This document shows positions 23,203-31,634 of a stretch of DNA of 49,124 bases, piece after piece; within the stretch, counting starts at the first letter, position 1; each line of letters opens with the position of its first letter. The position numbers were made by a program, and so were the translations under genes. Below the pieces are notes generated by a model. The model was not told where the DNA came from, ran no database searches, and saw only the letters and a list, made by a program, of their open reading frames with translations. The DNA lies in assembly GCA_015039365.1 (NCBI GenBank), contig WION01000390.1:1-49124 (forward strand). Reading direction: 5' to 3'. The DNA is from Amanita rubescens (Eukaryota; Basidiomycota; Agaricomycetes; Agaricales; Amanitaceae).

Positions 23203-23435
23203 GTTACTTCTCTAACCTCTTTTACTTCTCTTTTAGGTCCCCAACATGCTTCCGTCATGTGTCCCAATTTTCCACAGTTTTCACATTTGGGTGCGTTCAT
23301 CGTCCACTCTCTCACTTCTCTCCTCTCGGTTCTACTCCCATTCTTAGCTGTCTCCATGTGTAGTCTTTCGCTCTTGGCGTGCTCGTTATTTCGTCTATGA
23401 ATTCCATGAATTCTTGTAGTTTGACTCCCGCCCAA
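23121..23435 (-). CDS. Inner element gag, nucleocapsid part (second frame)
   Basis: Contains the zinc knuckle CENCGKLGHMTEAC (C-x2-C-x4-H-x4-C) and a basic/acidic tail. It lies in the -1 frame relative to the capsid frame and overlaps it over 23,312-23,435. Either a one-base loss has split gag, or a recoding step joins the parts. The likely original junction lies within the overlap. Confidence 0.75.
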   Translation of the reverse strand: MGGSQTTRIHGIHRRNNEHAKSERLHMETAKNGSRTERREVREWTMNAPKCENCGKLGHMTEACWGPKREVKEVREVTWKERIDGATEEEKVEIAALMGFQNGQ

Positions 23436-23824
23436 TTCTCTGCTCTGTTCGCCGTTCCTCCTTTTATTCGTTGGAGGGCTATCGCGATCATTTGGGTACC
23501 GTTGAGCACTTCTGTCAATGCGAAATATGCTCTCATCGATCTCAGCCAGTGCGCTATCTTCTCGGGTTTGCCTTCGTACGCCTCCGGCGGATCAATTTTC
23601 ATTTGTGGTCTGGGGGGTCTCGGAGGTTCTCTGAACGCCTCTCTTATTTCTCCTATCGCTCTGGCTACGCCATGTCCCGCATTTCGTTGATCTACTGGGG
23701 CGGCTGCCAACCATAGTGCTCGTACAGCGGCTGGTGCCAATGATCCTATCAATGCGGCCAATAATCCTACACATGCTCCTATTAACGCCTCCGTCGGTGT
23801 ATACGGCATTCTTCTTATCTTCAC
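23312..23824 (-). CDS. Inner element gag, capsid part
   Basis: About 165-170 residues depending on which of two close ATGs is used. A strongly hydrophobic N-terminus (ALIGACVGLLAALIGSLAP) precedes a capsid-like region beginning PPEAYEGKPEKIAHWLRSMR. It ends at a stop near 23,312, before the zinc knuckle, which sits in another frame. The hydrophobic start is unusual for a gag and might direct membrane contact. Confidence 0.72.
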   Translation of the reverse strand: MKIRRMPYTPTEALIGACVGLLAALIGSLAPAAVRALWLAAAPVDQRNAGHGVARAIGEIREAFREPPRPPRPQMKIDPPEAYEGKPEKIAHWLRSMRAYFALTEVLNGTQMIAIALQRIKGGTANRAENWAGVKLQEFMEFIDEITSTPRAKDYTWRQLRMGVEPRGEK

Positions 23825-24138
23825 AGGGACGAAGGGAGTTCTTTATACTGTTCGTTTGGTTTTAGTTCGTCTTCTCCTATGGATCGTATAGGTACGCCCA
23901 AACTCGAACAAATCGTAGTTTTACAAGGTCTGCAACTCTGAGTTTAGAGCAGTCCCTGTTCTATCTCGTTAACCCTCGAGTCCGGGTTTATCAAGCGGTA
24001 GTGGATACGCGCGATATGCAGCGTGAGGAGGTACGTGTATCTGAAGTGGGCTACTAGTGCTATCAAGCACAGTGACCGTCGAATGATTTGTACGTCCGTT
24101 GTGGGCAACGACGGACGAACGAGTGTGGTAGTGTTAAG
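23825..24138 (-). other. Leader of the inner element
   Basis: About 310 bp between primer-binding site and gag start. Packaging signals are expected here. I see no open frame of note. Confidence 0.5.
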
Positions 24139-24150
24139 AGTCTTATGATT
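24139..24150 (-). other. Self-priming primer-binding site of the inner element
   Basis: On the element's sense strand the sequence AATCATAAGACT lies one base after the 5' LTR. It is perfectly complementary over 12 nt to AGTCTTATGATT inside that LTR (24,248-24,259). That match lies about 25 nt downstream of a TATATATA box (24,284-24,294), where the transcript should start. This matches the Tf1 layout, in which the RNA 5' end primes its own reverse transcription. Confidence 0.7.
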
Positions 24151-24151
24151 T

Positions 24152-24410
24152 TGTTAGGAGGTAATCCCGACACAATCACTAGGACACTCGAGACTAGAAA
24201 CGCGGATGGAAAATGAGAATAAGATTGCGTCTATGGACGACAGAAACAATCATAAGACTAAGGGACACGTAACTAGCATTCAAGTATATATATTCGGACT
24301 CGTCACTCTCACGCTGTCGTTCCGCGGAATTCTTAGGTAAGCGTGGGAACTTCTTGTAACTAAAAGAAAAGAAAATGAAATGAAATAAAAACGAAATCTC
24401 GACCGTTACA
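24152..24410 (-). repeat. 5' LTR of the inner element
   Basis: 259 bp. On the sense strand it holds a TATATATA box, followed about 25 nt later by AGTCTTATGATT, the probable start of the transcript and partner of the primer-binding site. A T-rich run lies upstream of the TATA box. Confidence 0.93.
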
Positions 24411-24415
24411 TCAAG
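24411..24415. repeat. Target-site duplication of the inner element, right copy (TCAAG)
   Basis: Matches 18,783-18,787. Removing the inner element and one copy restores the RT reading YLKLEKCKFAAKEVDFLG. Confidence 0.95.
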
Positions 24416-25588
24416 CTTGAAAAGTGTAAATTCGCTGCCAAAGAAGTTGATTTTCTAGGCACCATCATATCAAAAAATACAATAAAAATGGACCCGATCA
24501 AACTTGCCGGAATCAGGGACTGGCCAACCCCTTCTACCGTTAAACAAGTTAGATCCTTTTTAGGATTCGGAAATTACTATCGAAGGTTTATTTTCGGATT
24601 CGCCCACCTTGCACGACCCCTGCACGACCTAACAAAGAAAAACAAATTATGGACATGGACCGCAGAATGCCAAGTCGCATTCGATCTATTAAAAGAACGC
24701 TTCACATCCGCACCTGTCTTAATGATGCCCGATGTTAACAAACCCTTTATTCTACAAACGGATGCATCAGACCGCGCTATCGGAGCAGTTCTCATGCAGA
24801 AAGATGACAATGGCGACTTACACCCATGCGGATACCTATCCCACGCTTTAACACCGACTGAAACACGATGGCAAATCTACGACCGAGAATTATTCGCCAT
24901 TTACTACGCTCTTTACAATGAATGGAGATACCTGCTTGAAGGAGCAGAACACCCTGTCATTATTCATTGCGACCACAAGAATTTACTTTACTATCGAGAA
25001 CCACAACGTCTTACGAACCGCCAAGCACGATGGTGGAACGACTTGTCTCGATTTAATATTAAATTAACCCACGTCCCCGGAGCAAAACTAATAATAGCGG
25101 ATGCACTATCCCGCCGACCCGATCATATGACAAAAGACGAACCAGAAGAGTTAATAACGATGCTTCCAAAAGAACTCTTCGTCCGTACAATCGCCGAAGA
25201 TCTCCGCGACAGAGCAATAGAAATAACTGTCAAAGACGACTTCGCTCAATCAATCAAGAAATGTCTAAAAGAAAAAGGAACACCACCTTTACGCACTGCC
25301 CTTTCTGATTGGACCCTTGACGATGAATTAATCCTGTACAAAGGGAAATCCTTTATTCCCCCTGACACCGATCTTCGCCAAGATATTATTAGAGATTTTC
25401 ATGAATCACCAACAAGCGGACACCCCGGTTTCTTCAAAACACTTGCCTTATTAAAGGAATACTACTGGTGGCCATTAATGTCTAAAATGGTTAAACAGTT
25501 CATTGACGGATGCACGGCATGCCAACAAATGAAATCAAATACACACCCTACTGCCGCACCTCTGATGCCAATCAAGTCTCACGCACAC
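24416..25588 (+). pseudogene. Outer element pol, part 2 (RT C-terminus, RNase H, integrase zinc module)
   Basis: Begins LEKCKFAAKEVDFLG in frame with part 1. RNase H follows (FILQTDASDRAIGAVL), then the tether region LIIADALSRRPDH, then the integrase HHCC module (SGHPGFFKT, GCTACQQMK). It ends at TGA 25,589-25,591, flanked by SHA and PFQQITMDFITDLP. Arg is usual at that point, so CGA has probably become TGA. Confidence 0.9.
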
Positions 25589-25591
25589 TGA

Positions 25592-26641
25592 CCTTTTCAA
25601 CAAATAACTATGGATTTCATAACCGATCTACCCACAAGTAATGGCTTTGATTCTATCTTTATCGTGGTCGATCAAGGACTTACAAAGGGAGTAATTCTCA
25701 TGCCTTGTAACAAAACTATTACCGCCGACGAAACCGCCGACCTCTACATTCGGAATGTATTCAAAAATTTCGGTTTACCCGACATCATGATCTCCGATCG
25801 AGGACCACAATTCGCATCACATGTCTTTAATGGCATAATGGACTCATTAAAAATCAAACACAAAATGAGTACTGCCTTCCATCCACAGACTGATGGACAA
25901 ACGGAGCGATATAACGCCGAATTAGAAGCTTATCTCCGAATATTCTGTGCCTATGAACCAGATACTTGGAACAAGATGATACCAATAGCACAATTCGCGC
26001 ATAATTCACGCACTCATGAAGCATTGAAACAATCGCCCTTTCAATTGATGTATGGAACATCCCCGGTTGCACTTCCCCTTGTCTCAAACAAAACAAATAC
26101 ACCAACCGCTGATAACCGCATCAACTCCTTGTTCCGCGCACGAGAAGAAGCACTCGCCGCACATGATCTAGCAAGAGCTAAGATGATGGAGAGAACAACG
26201 AGAAAGACTAAACCGTTCAAAGTCAATGACAAAGTATGGTTAGAGTCTAGGAACCTGAAGATTCCTTATCAGAGCAGAAAGCTCGCACCTAAACGAGAAG
26301 GCCCCTTTTCCATTAAAGAAGTCTTAGGACCAGTGACATATCGTCTCACGCTACCAAGACAATGGAAAATTCATAACGTATTCCACGCCGCCTTACTAAC
26401 GCCGTTCAAAGAAACTTCCTTTCATGGAACAACGGAAACGAGGCCCCCTCCCGATCTAATCGAAGGAGAACAAGAATACGAAGTAGAAGCACTGCTTGCA
26501 CATCGCAAGTTTAGAGGGAAATTACAATTTCTTGTAAAGTGGAAAGGCTATGACACCAGCGAAAACACATGGGAACCAGAAAATAACTTGACGCATATGG
26601 AAGACCTCCTTCTAGAATATAAAAGACGAAGGAAACTCTGA
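25592..26641 (+). pseudogene. Outer element pol, part 3 (integrase core and chromodomain)
   Basis: Same frame as part 2. The integrase catalytic residues are in MDFITDLP, SDRGPQF and QTERYNAELE. A basic region (RKTKPFKVNDKVWLESRN) leads to a GPFSIKE-type module and a C-terminal chromodomain, LQFLVKWKGYDTSENTWEP, the chromatin-reading tail that steers chromovirus integration. It ends with TGA at 26,639-26,641. The next open frame starts one base later. Confidence 0.9.
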
Positions 26642-26673
26642 GATGACATCCACATACCAAGTTACTATGCAGA

Positions 26674-28400
26674 ATGGAAACGACACCACCGACGCCGTTC
26701 AGCACTTCCCCTGGTCCGAATTTTACGCCAGAGAGACCATCGACACCCAGTACACCACTTCCGCTGAACCCCACCGACCTCGACTCGTTCTTCATACCAC
26801 CGACACCAACGAAGAAGACGCTGACCCGAACGACTTCGTTGATGTTCCCCACAGATCTCCCGATCAAACCTTGTCTCAGACAATCCCGGTCACTCCCACC
26901 GAAACCCAGGAAACCCACCACGGAACATCAGAAACTCTGGCTGTACCTGGACGAATTACGGAAGATCGCAATAGCCGACCGATCCCACCTAGAAATGCTG
27001 AAGACATTAGCGTTACCTTACATAGAGAGACGGTACTTGCCGGTCACGCTTCGACTCAATCTCATAACGAATCTATTCGAGGCAACAACCAGAGTCACGG
27101 TACAGATGGGACTAACCGCGATATGGCTGGCCCCATCATACGAACCACCCCCAATCTCTATCTCAGTTATCACGGAATTACTACTTACACCAAGGTTAGA
27201 GACCGCGTCACTCTGATCTGTAACGCCGCTAGATTACAGGTCGACATCTTTGACCAAGAAAGGATAGCTCGAGTCTGGCGACTCCTCATGGATTTCCGAA
27301 CCGCCACTACCCTTGCCGGTCAAGCCCGAGATCAGTACAACTATCACTGTGCCGATTTAATCGAAACGTTTGTAAACGTTACGTCACTATATTGGGAAGA
27401 TGTTCATCCGAAAGGAGGAAATCTAGATCAACTGGCAATAGATCTATTACGACGACTTCTCACAGCTGACATCGAGCGCTATATCATCCTTGCTATAGAA
27501 AGCATTGACGACCAAAGGTTTGGACTAAAAATACAGCCTCACGATCAGAATAACCGGATCGCTGTCAATCATTGGTTTCGCGCTACCGAAGCTACACCCG
27601 ACCGACACCGAGCAACTAGATGCATTATGGAGACAGATCGTAAATCGAGAGAAATCTGGTGCCTTACCGGAAAGATCCGAGATCTCTTGTCCAGTATCCA
27701 AGGAGACACGGAATGGACCACAGCCGAATTCGCAGATGGAGTTCCCCTGCATCAACTCACTAGCGACCACATTGCGCAGATCAATAATGCGATCAGTGAT
27801 CTCGATCTTCATCGCCGAATCCGTACAACAGGCGATCTCATTGAGGAAGAACCGAAACGAGATAAGAAGGCTCCTCCTCCTCCTCGATCCGCATCACCCC
27901 CAACCACCACCGTTATTCGCCACGGAGTCTGGAATATTCCTGTCCCCACTACTCAACGAAACGACACTCCGCCTTCTCGACGACCTACGACCCGCAGTAT
28001 GACAAATGCCGCCAATCAACGCCCCCATCGTTACAACCGCTGCATTCACTGCCGAGGCAAACATGCCTCTGAGGATCACCATCTCGCTACTACAATTCCT
28101 CCTGTGTCTACTTTATCTTCACGCACTCCCACGCGCCAACGTGATCCGACGCCCGGTCCTTCCACTAAGAAGAAAGGACGTTCTCAAGCTACCACAGATA
28201 CCGCCAATACCCCCGCTTCCACTAGCCGCCGCCCTCATCAGCCGAAGAAGAAGGGAAAGAAGAAGGCACACCACGCGTCACAGTGTCAGGCATGCGTCAA
28301 TGGACGACAGTGCGACGGAGCTGACGACGATGCATGCTACGACTACGGCACTTACGGCTACGACTACGGAGACGACGCGACCCACAACATGAACACTTAG
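26674..28400 (+). CDS. Third open frame of the outer element, unknown function (frame break near 27,210)
   Basis: Two overlapping frames cover this region. From 26,674 one gives a Pro/Ser/Thr-rich start (TPPTPFSTSPGPNF) and a folded-looking stretch (LWLYLDELRKIAIADRSHLE) and stops at 27,214. The other is open from 26,643 to 28,400, but looks protein-like only from about 27,215 on (ICNAARLQVDIFDQERIARV). The best single reading is the first frame up to about 27,210 and then the second, about 570 residues, with a -1 step between. The C-terminal part has a zinc-knuckle-like CIHCRGKHASEDH, a basic stretch, CQACVNGRQCDGADDDAC and a Y/D/G-rich end. There are no membrane segments, so it is not env-like. 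It could be an acquired gene or an accessory gag. Confidence 0.6.
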
Positions 28401-28427
28401 ACGATTTGTTGTTGCGGTCAACAACGT

Positions 28428-28436
28428 AGGGGAGAG
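28428..28436 (+). other. Polypurine tract of the outer element
   Basis: AGGGGAGAG lies four bases before the 3' LTR, the expected place for the plus-strand primer. Confidence 0.7.
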
Positions 28437-28440
28437 CTAG

Positions 28441-28892
28441 TGTTACAACACGGTACGGACTCCCGCATTATGCTTACATGATACGTCGGACATGTTTATT
28501 TTCTTTATGCATACCTTACTCGTCGCTCCCCTTATGCTCGATTCATACGGACTAACTCGTTTCCTTACTTATACCATCCCTTGTTCCCCATATGACGCCG
28601 TCCTTATACTTACTTTCGTACTTACCTTTATACATTAATTAGTACGTCTCATTGTACTTGCTAGTATAAGTACCGCATGTATTCTAGAGTCGAACCCTAA
28701 GTTCGACTTAGCTGTTTATTGTTGTCTGGCAATATAACTTTACTCTTAACTCATCTACCACAATCGTCCTCAGATCCTAAGTCAACGTCTTGACTTAGAA
28801 TTGAACTTATAATCTTAACGTTTGACTTAAGACTTGTAATCGTGACTAGAGTTGCCGCCGCAACTTAAGTTGAGATTAACGAGTTCGTAACA
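28441..28892 (+). repeat. 3' LTR of the outer element
   Basis: 452 bp, 99% identical to the 5' LTR. Differences: G28549, C28617, T28723 and C28880, each at a CpG in one of the two copies. Confidence 0.95.
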
Positions 28893-28897
28893 CCTAC
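28893..28897. repeat. Target-site duplication of the outer element, right copy (CCTAC)
   Basis: Matches 15,130-15,134. The ankyrin coding sequence continues directly from it. Confidence 0.95.
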
Positions 28898-29925
28898 TGC
28901 TTGAAAAAGGAGCAGATGTAAATGCACAAGGAGGAAGATATGGAAATGCTCTCCAAGCTGCATCGTCTGGGGGTCATAAACAGGTTGTTGAGCTGCTGCT
29001 TGAAAAAGGAGCAGATGTAAATGCACAAAGAGGGTTCTATGGAAATGCTCTCCAAGCTGCATCATACCAAAATCATAAACAGGTTGTTGAGCTGCTGTTT
29101 GAAAAAGGAGCAGATGTGAATGCACAAAGAGGATTCTATGAAAATGCTCTCCAAGCTGCATCATCTGAGGCCCATAAACAGGTTGTTGAGCTGCTGCTTG
29201 GAAGTGGAGCAGATGTGAATGCACAAGGAGGATTCTATGGAAATGCTCTCCAAGCTGCATCATCTGAGGGTCATAAACAGGTTGTTGAGCTTCTGCTTGA
29301 AAAAGGAGCAGATGTGAATGCACAAGGAGGAGAATATGGAAATGCTCTTCAAGCTGCATTACTTGGGGGTCATGAGCAGGTTGTTGAGCTATTACTTGAA
29401 AAAGGAGCAGATGTGAATGCACAAGGAGGAGAATATGGAAATGCTCTCCAAGCTGCATCATGCCACAATGATAAACAAGTTGTTGAGCTATTGCTTGAAA
29501 AAGGAGCAGATGTGAATGCACAAGGAGGATTCTATGGAAATGCTCTCCAAGCTGTATCATACTACTATCATAAAGAGCCTGTTATTGAGCTGCTGCTTGA
29601 AAAAGGAGCAGATGTGAATGCACAAGGAGGATTCTATGGAAATGCTCTCCAAGCTGCATCATCTGAGGGTCATAAACAGGTTGTTGAGCTGCTGCTTGAA
29701 AGGGGAGCAGATGTGAATGCTCAGAGAGGATTCTATGGAAATGCTCTACAGGCTGCATCATACCAAAATCATAAACAGGTTGTTGAGCTGTTGCTTGAAA
29801 AAGGAGCGGATGCGAATGCACAAGGAGGAGAATATGGAAATGCTCTCCAAGCTGCATTACTTGGGGGTCATGAGCAGGTTGTTGAGCTGCTGCTTGAAAG
29901 AGGAGCAAATGTGGATGCACTGTGA
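28898..29925 (+). pseudogene. NACHT-ankyrin receptor-like gene, 3' part (ankyrin repeats)
   Basis: Resumes the frame of the 5' part after the insertion. About ten ankyrin units of 33 residues follow (consensus GADVNAQGGxYGNALQAA, then HKQVVELLLEK), one of them 34 long, ending in GANVDAL and a stop at 29,925. Ankyrin arrays form the ligand- or partner-binding tail of such receptor-like proteins. The units are nearly identical at DNA level, suggesting recent expansion or homogenisation. Cut off from its promoter and NACHT part, this piece is unlikely to be expressed as part of a whole protein. Confidence 0.88.
28910..29920 (+). repeat. Tandem 99 bp ankyrin-coding repeats
   Basis: About ten direct copies of a 99 bp unit, each carrying ATGGAAATGCTCTCCAAGCT with few changes. 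Variation concentrates in the few codons after GCTGCA, the surface-exposed positions between repeats. Confidence 0.9.
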
Positions 29926-30969
29926 TTCTAAGGAAATGCTCTGCAAACCATGGTTTAATACTAATGTAGAATTATTATTATATAGTGTGCTGAATGTTGA
30001 TATGCTGAGATTGAGGCTACCATAACTTGTAGTGGCACTTGAGATCTCTCCATCTTTATGCATCCACTTGCATATCATATCCTCTCCCATTCAATGTTGC
30101 CTTTTGGATCACCTCATGCTTTGCATGCTGATTGCCAAGAACATCTCTAGTTGTTCTTTCCCCGCTGGCTTAGTCTGCTTTTAACCCTCCCAGTGGCCAC
30201 TGCCCTGTTCATTTCCTTCACCACCCACTCATGTTCCCTCCTCCACCATGATCTCCCTGGACTTCACTTCCAGGGATTGGCTACATGATCAGTCCATCTC
30301 GACGGTGACCACGGTCCGCGACCAACAAAGACCTTCTTCTTCCCTTCAAATCCTGCGCTCTTGTTTGCATCGTCCGTCTCCATCTATCGGGCATAATGGA
30401 ACGGTGCCATAGGCAATTTGAACGCAGAGATTGGTCAAACCCGTCACGCGTCACGCGTCATGGCCAGATCTAAACACGTGCAAATAATTCCTCAGGAACG
30501 TCTCCATGAATCTTTTCAACTCTGTTGATCCGAGCTCCGCCCCCTCCTGTCAATCCCTACAAGTCAAAGGCTCAACATCCTCCATGCTCTCCGTTTGACA
30601 TTTACGCCTTGCGGATCATGTGGGGAGCGCGATCCGACATTTGCCGCCAGTAAGAGGACTTCTACGACGAAGCAACGGAAGTTTGGATGCCTTCAAGGTA
30701 GGACGCTTCGAGAATCGAATGTACGGTGTTGGCACAGTCTGTGAGTCGGATTGGGGATCAGCTGTAGTATGCCACCACCTCCTAATCGAGATCAGTCCCC
30801 GAGTCACTGGGCGAGCGAACGGAGGCGCGTCAAATGGTAAATTGATTATCACAACCCGCTTTGTGCGTTTTTTCCTGCACCTTATGCCATTTTAGCTAAT
30901 TTTTACCATTGCCGGTAAAGCTAAAGCGCCAACTAATGACTCGATACGATATAGGCCCTCTACATATCA
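29926..30969. other. Region without a supported gene
   Basis: The left end continues as degraded sequence of the ankyrin gene (AAGGAAATGCTCTGCAAACC at about 29,931). The remainder has short open frames on both strands (for example 30,616-30,895) with no recognisable domain. Confidence 0.45.
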
Positions 30970-31634
30970 CTAAACTGGCGCGACCTTGAAGAAGATCTCA
31001 GGAGTCTTCGTGCCTCCAGCTTCAGGCATGATGTAGAGCTGTGTGAACTTGTCAGAATCTCTATTTCCTTCTATCGAAAAAATAACATACACCAGTAGCG
31101 CCGGAACCCCCATTCCAGTAGTAATCTTGGTCAGGGACAGCAACTCTGTATCACAGAGCGCGTTAGATGTTTGGCTAGAGAATTGAGGATGCGGAGACTA
31201 ACGTATAATAAGATTTAGATGGTTGTAATAAGAAGTACCATTCGTATTGCATCTTGCCCCAAACGAGATATGCGCTTTCTGGGCCCTGCGCACGTTACAC
31301 GTCAGAAATATCTATAAAGTAAGTAATGGACTCGAGACGTACAGGTTGGATTGAGGCGTAAAGCCCGGCCTTTCCTTTCACCGTGCACGTTGTTCCTGCC
31401 GCGCCTCCCAATGCTAGCGGGGGGGTTATAGTAACAAGCTGCCGCCAGGAACATTCAGTCGCATTGCGGAATTAGAATTGTAGGACCTACGGAGTTGCGA
31501 ACATTCGCTTGGTTGGCGGGGACGGTGAAGACAATGTCGCCCTCCTTTTCGCTACCATCGCTGAATATTAACTGGGAGGTTTTAACGTTGGAGATGCGAA
31601 ACAAATGGGCTGGAGGAGCAGCAGAGACGGCCAT
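30970..31634 (-). CDS. Small beta-rich protein, paralog 1 of 3 (no signal peptide seen)
   Basis: Five exons on the minus strand (31491-31634, 31343-31438, 31203-31285, 31091-31145, 30970-31038) sum to 447 nt, 148 residues. The protein reads VSAAPPAHLF, QLIFSDGSEKEGD, then LVTITPPLALGGAAG, KGKAGLYASIQP, YLVWGKMQYEWYFLLQPS, VAVPDQDYYWNGGSG and LYIMPEAGGTKTPEIFFKV. Paralogs at 33,052-33,680 and 36,421-37,132 share exon number and intron phases (0, 0, 2, 0). Paralog 3 has a signal peptide where this copy begins with MAVSAAPP, so this copy may have lost its leader or have an unseen first exon. The alternating hydrophobic pattern, with Trp/Tyr at repeat-like spacing, suggests a beta-trefoil-like fold such as fungal lectins or protease inhibitors. 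That is inference; I do not recognise the family. Confidence 0.72.

Larger units (their letters stand above)
18788..24410 (-). mobile_element. Inner Ty3/gypsy chromovirus, nested in the outer reverse transcriptase
   Basis: 5,623 bp in the opposite orientation to its host element. LTRs of 259 bp begin TGTTAGG and end GTTACA on the plus strand. They differ at a single position (18,932 versus 24,296). The TCAAG target duplication is at 18,783-18,787 and 24,411-24,415. On the minus strand: leader, gag, protease, RT, RNase H, integrase, chromodomain. It is younger than the outer element, both by nesting and by LTR divergence. Confidence 0.95.
15135..28892 (+). mobile_element. Outer Ty3/gypsy chromovirus (LTR retrotransposon)
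   Basis: 13,758 bp as seen, about 8.1 kb without the nested element. It is bounded by 452 bp LTRs with TGTTAC/GTAACA ends and a 5 bp target duplication. Order on the plus strand: gag with a zinc knuckle, protease, reverse transcriptase, RNase H, integrase and chromodomain, then a long extra frame, a purine tract and the 3' LTR. PR-RT-RH-INT-chromodomain is the chromovirus order. The element is disabled by the nested insertion and by an in-frame TGA at 25,589. The LTR pair differs at 4 of 452 positions, so the insertion is recent. Confidence 0.95.

Noticed and set aside
21169..25591. TGA codons in both pol frames as programmed readthrough or an altered genetic code
   Set aside because: Both are where Arg is usual, host genes use TGA as stop, and the LTRs show CpG decay. 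Mutation is the simpler reading.
26643..28400. Third open frame of the outer element as a retroviral-type envelope gene
   Set aside because: No signal peptide, membrane segment or fusion-like motif is visible. The zinc-like Cys motifs point elsewhere.
28865..29920. Long repetitive minus-strand open frames with HFHILLLVHSHLLLF-type units
   Set aside because: They are the exact antisense of the ankyrin array. The plus-strand reading has the known ankyrin consensus, so the minus frames are shadows.
28910..29920. Regular 99 bp direct repeats that might suggest a CRISPR-like or satellite array
   Set aside because: Units are contiguous, in frame and encode ankyrin repeats; there are no spacers.
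30616..30895. Open frames on both strands
   Set aside because: Overlapping, short, without domain or splice context; no reason to prefer either.
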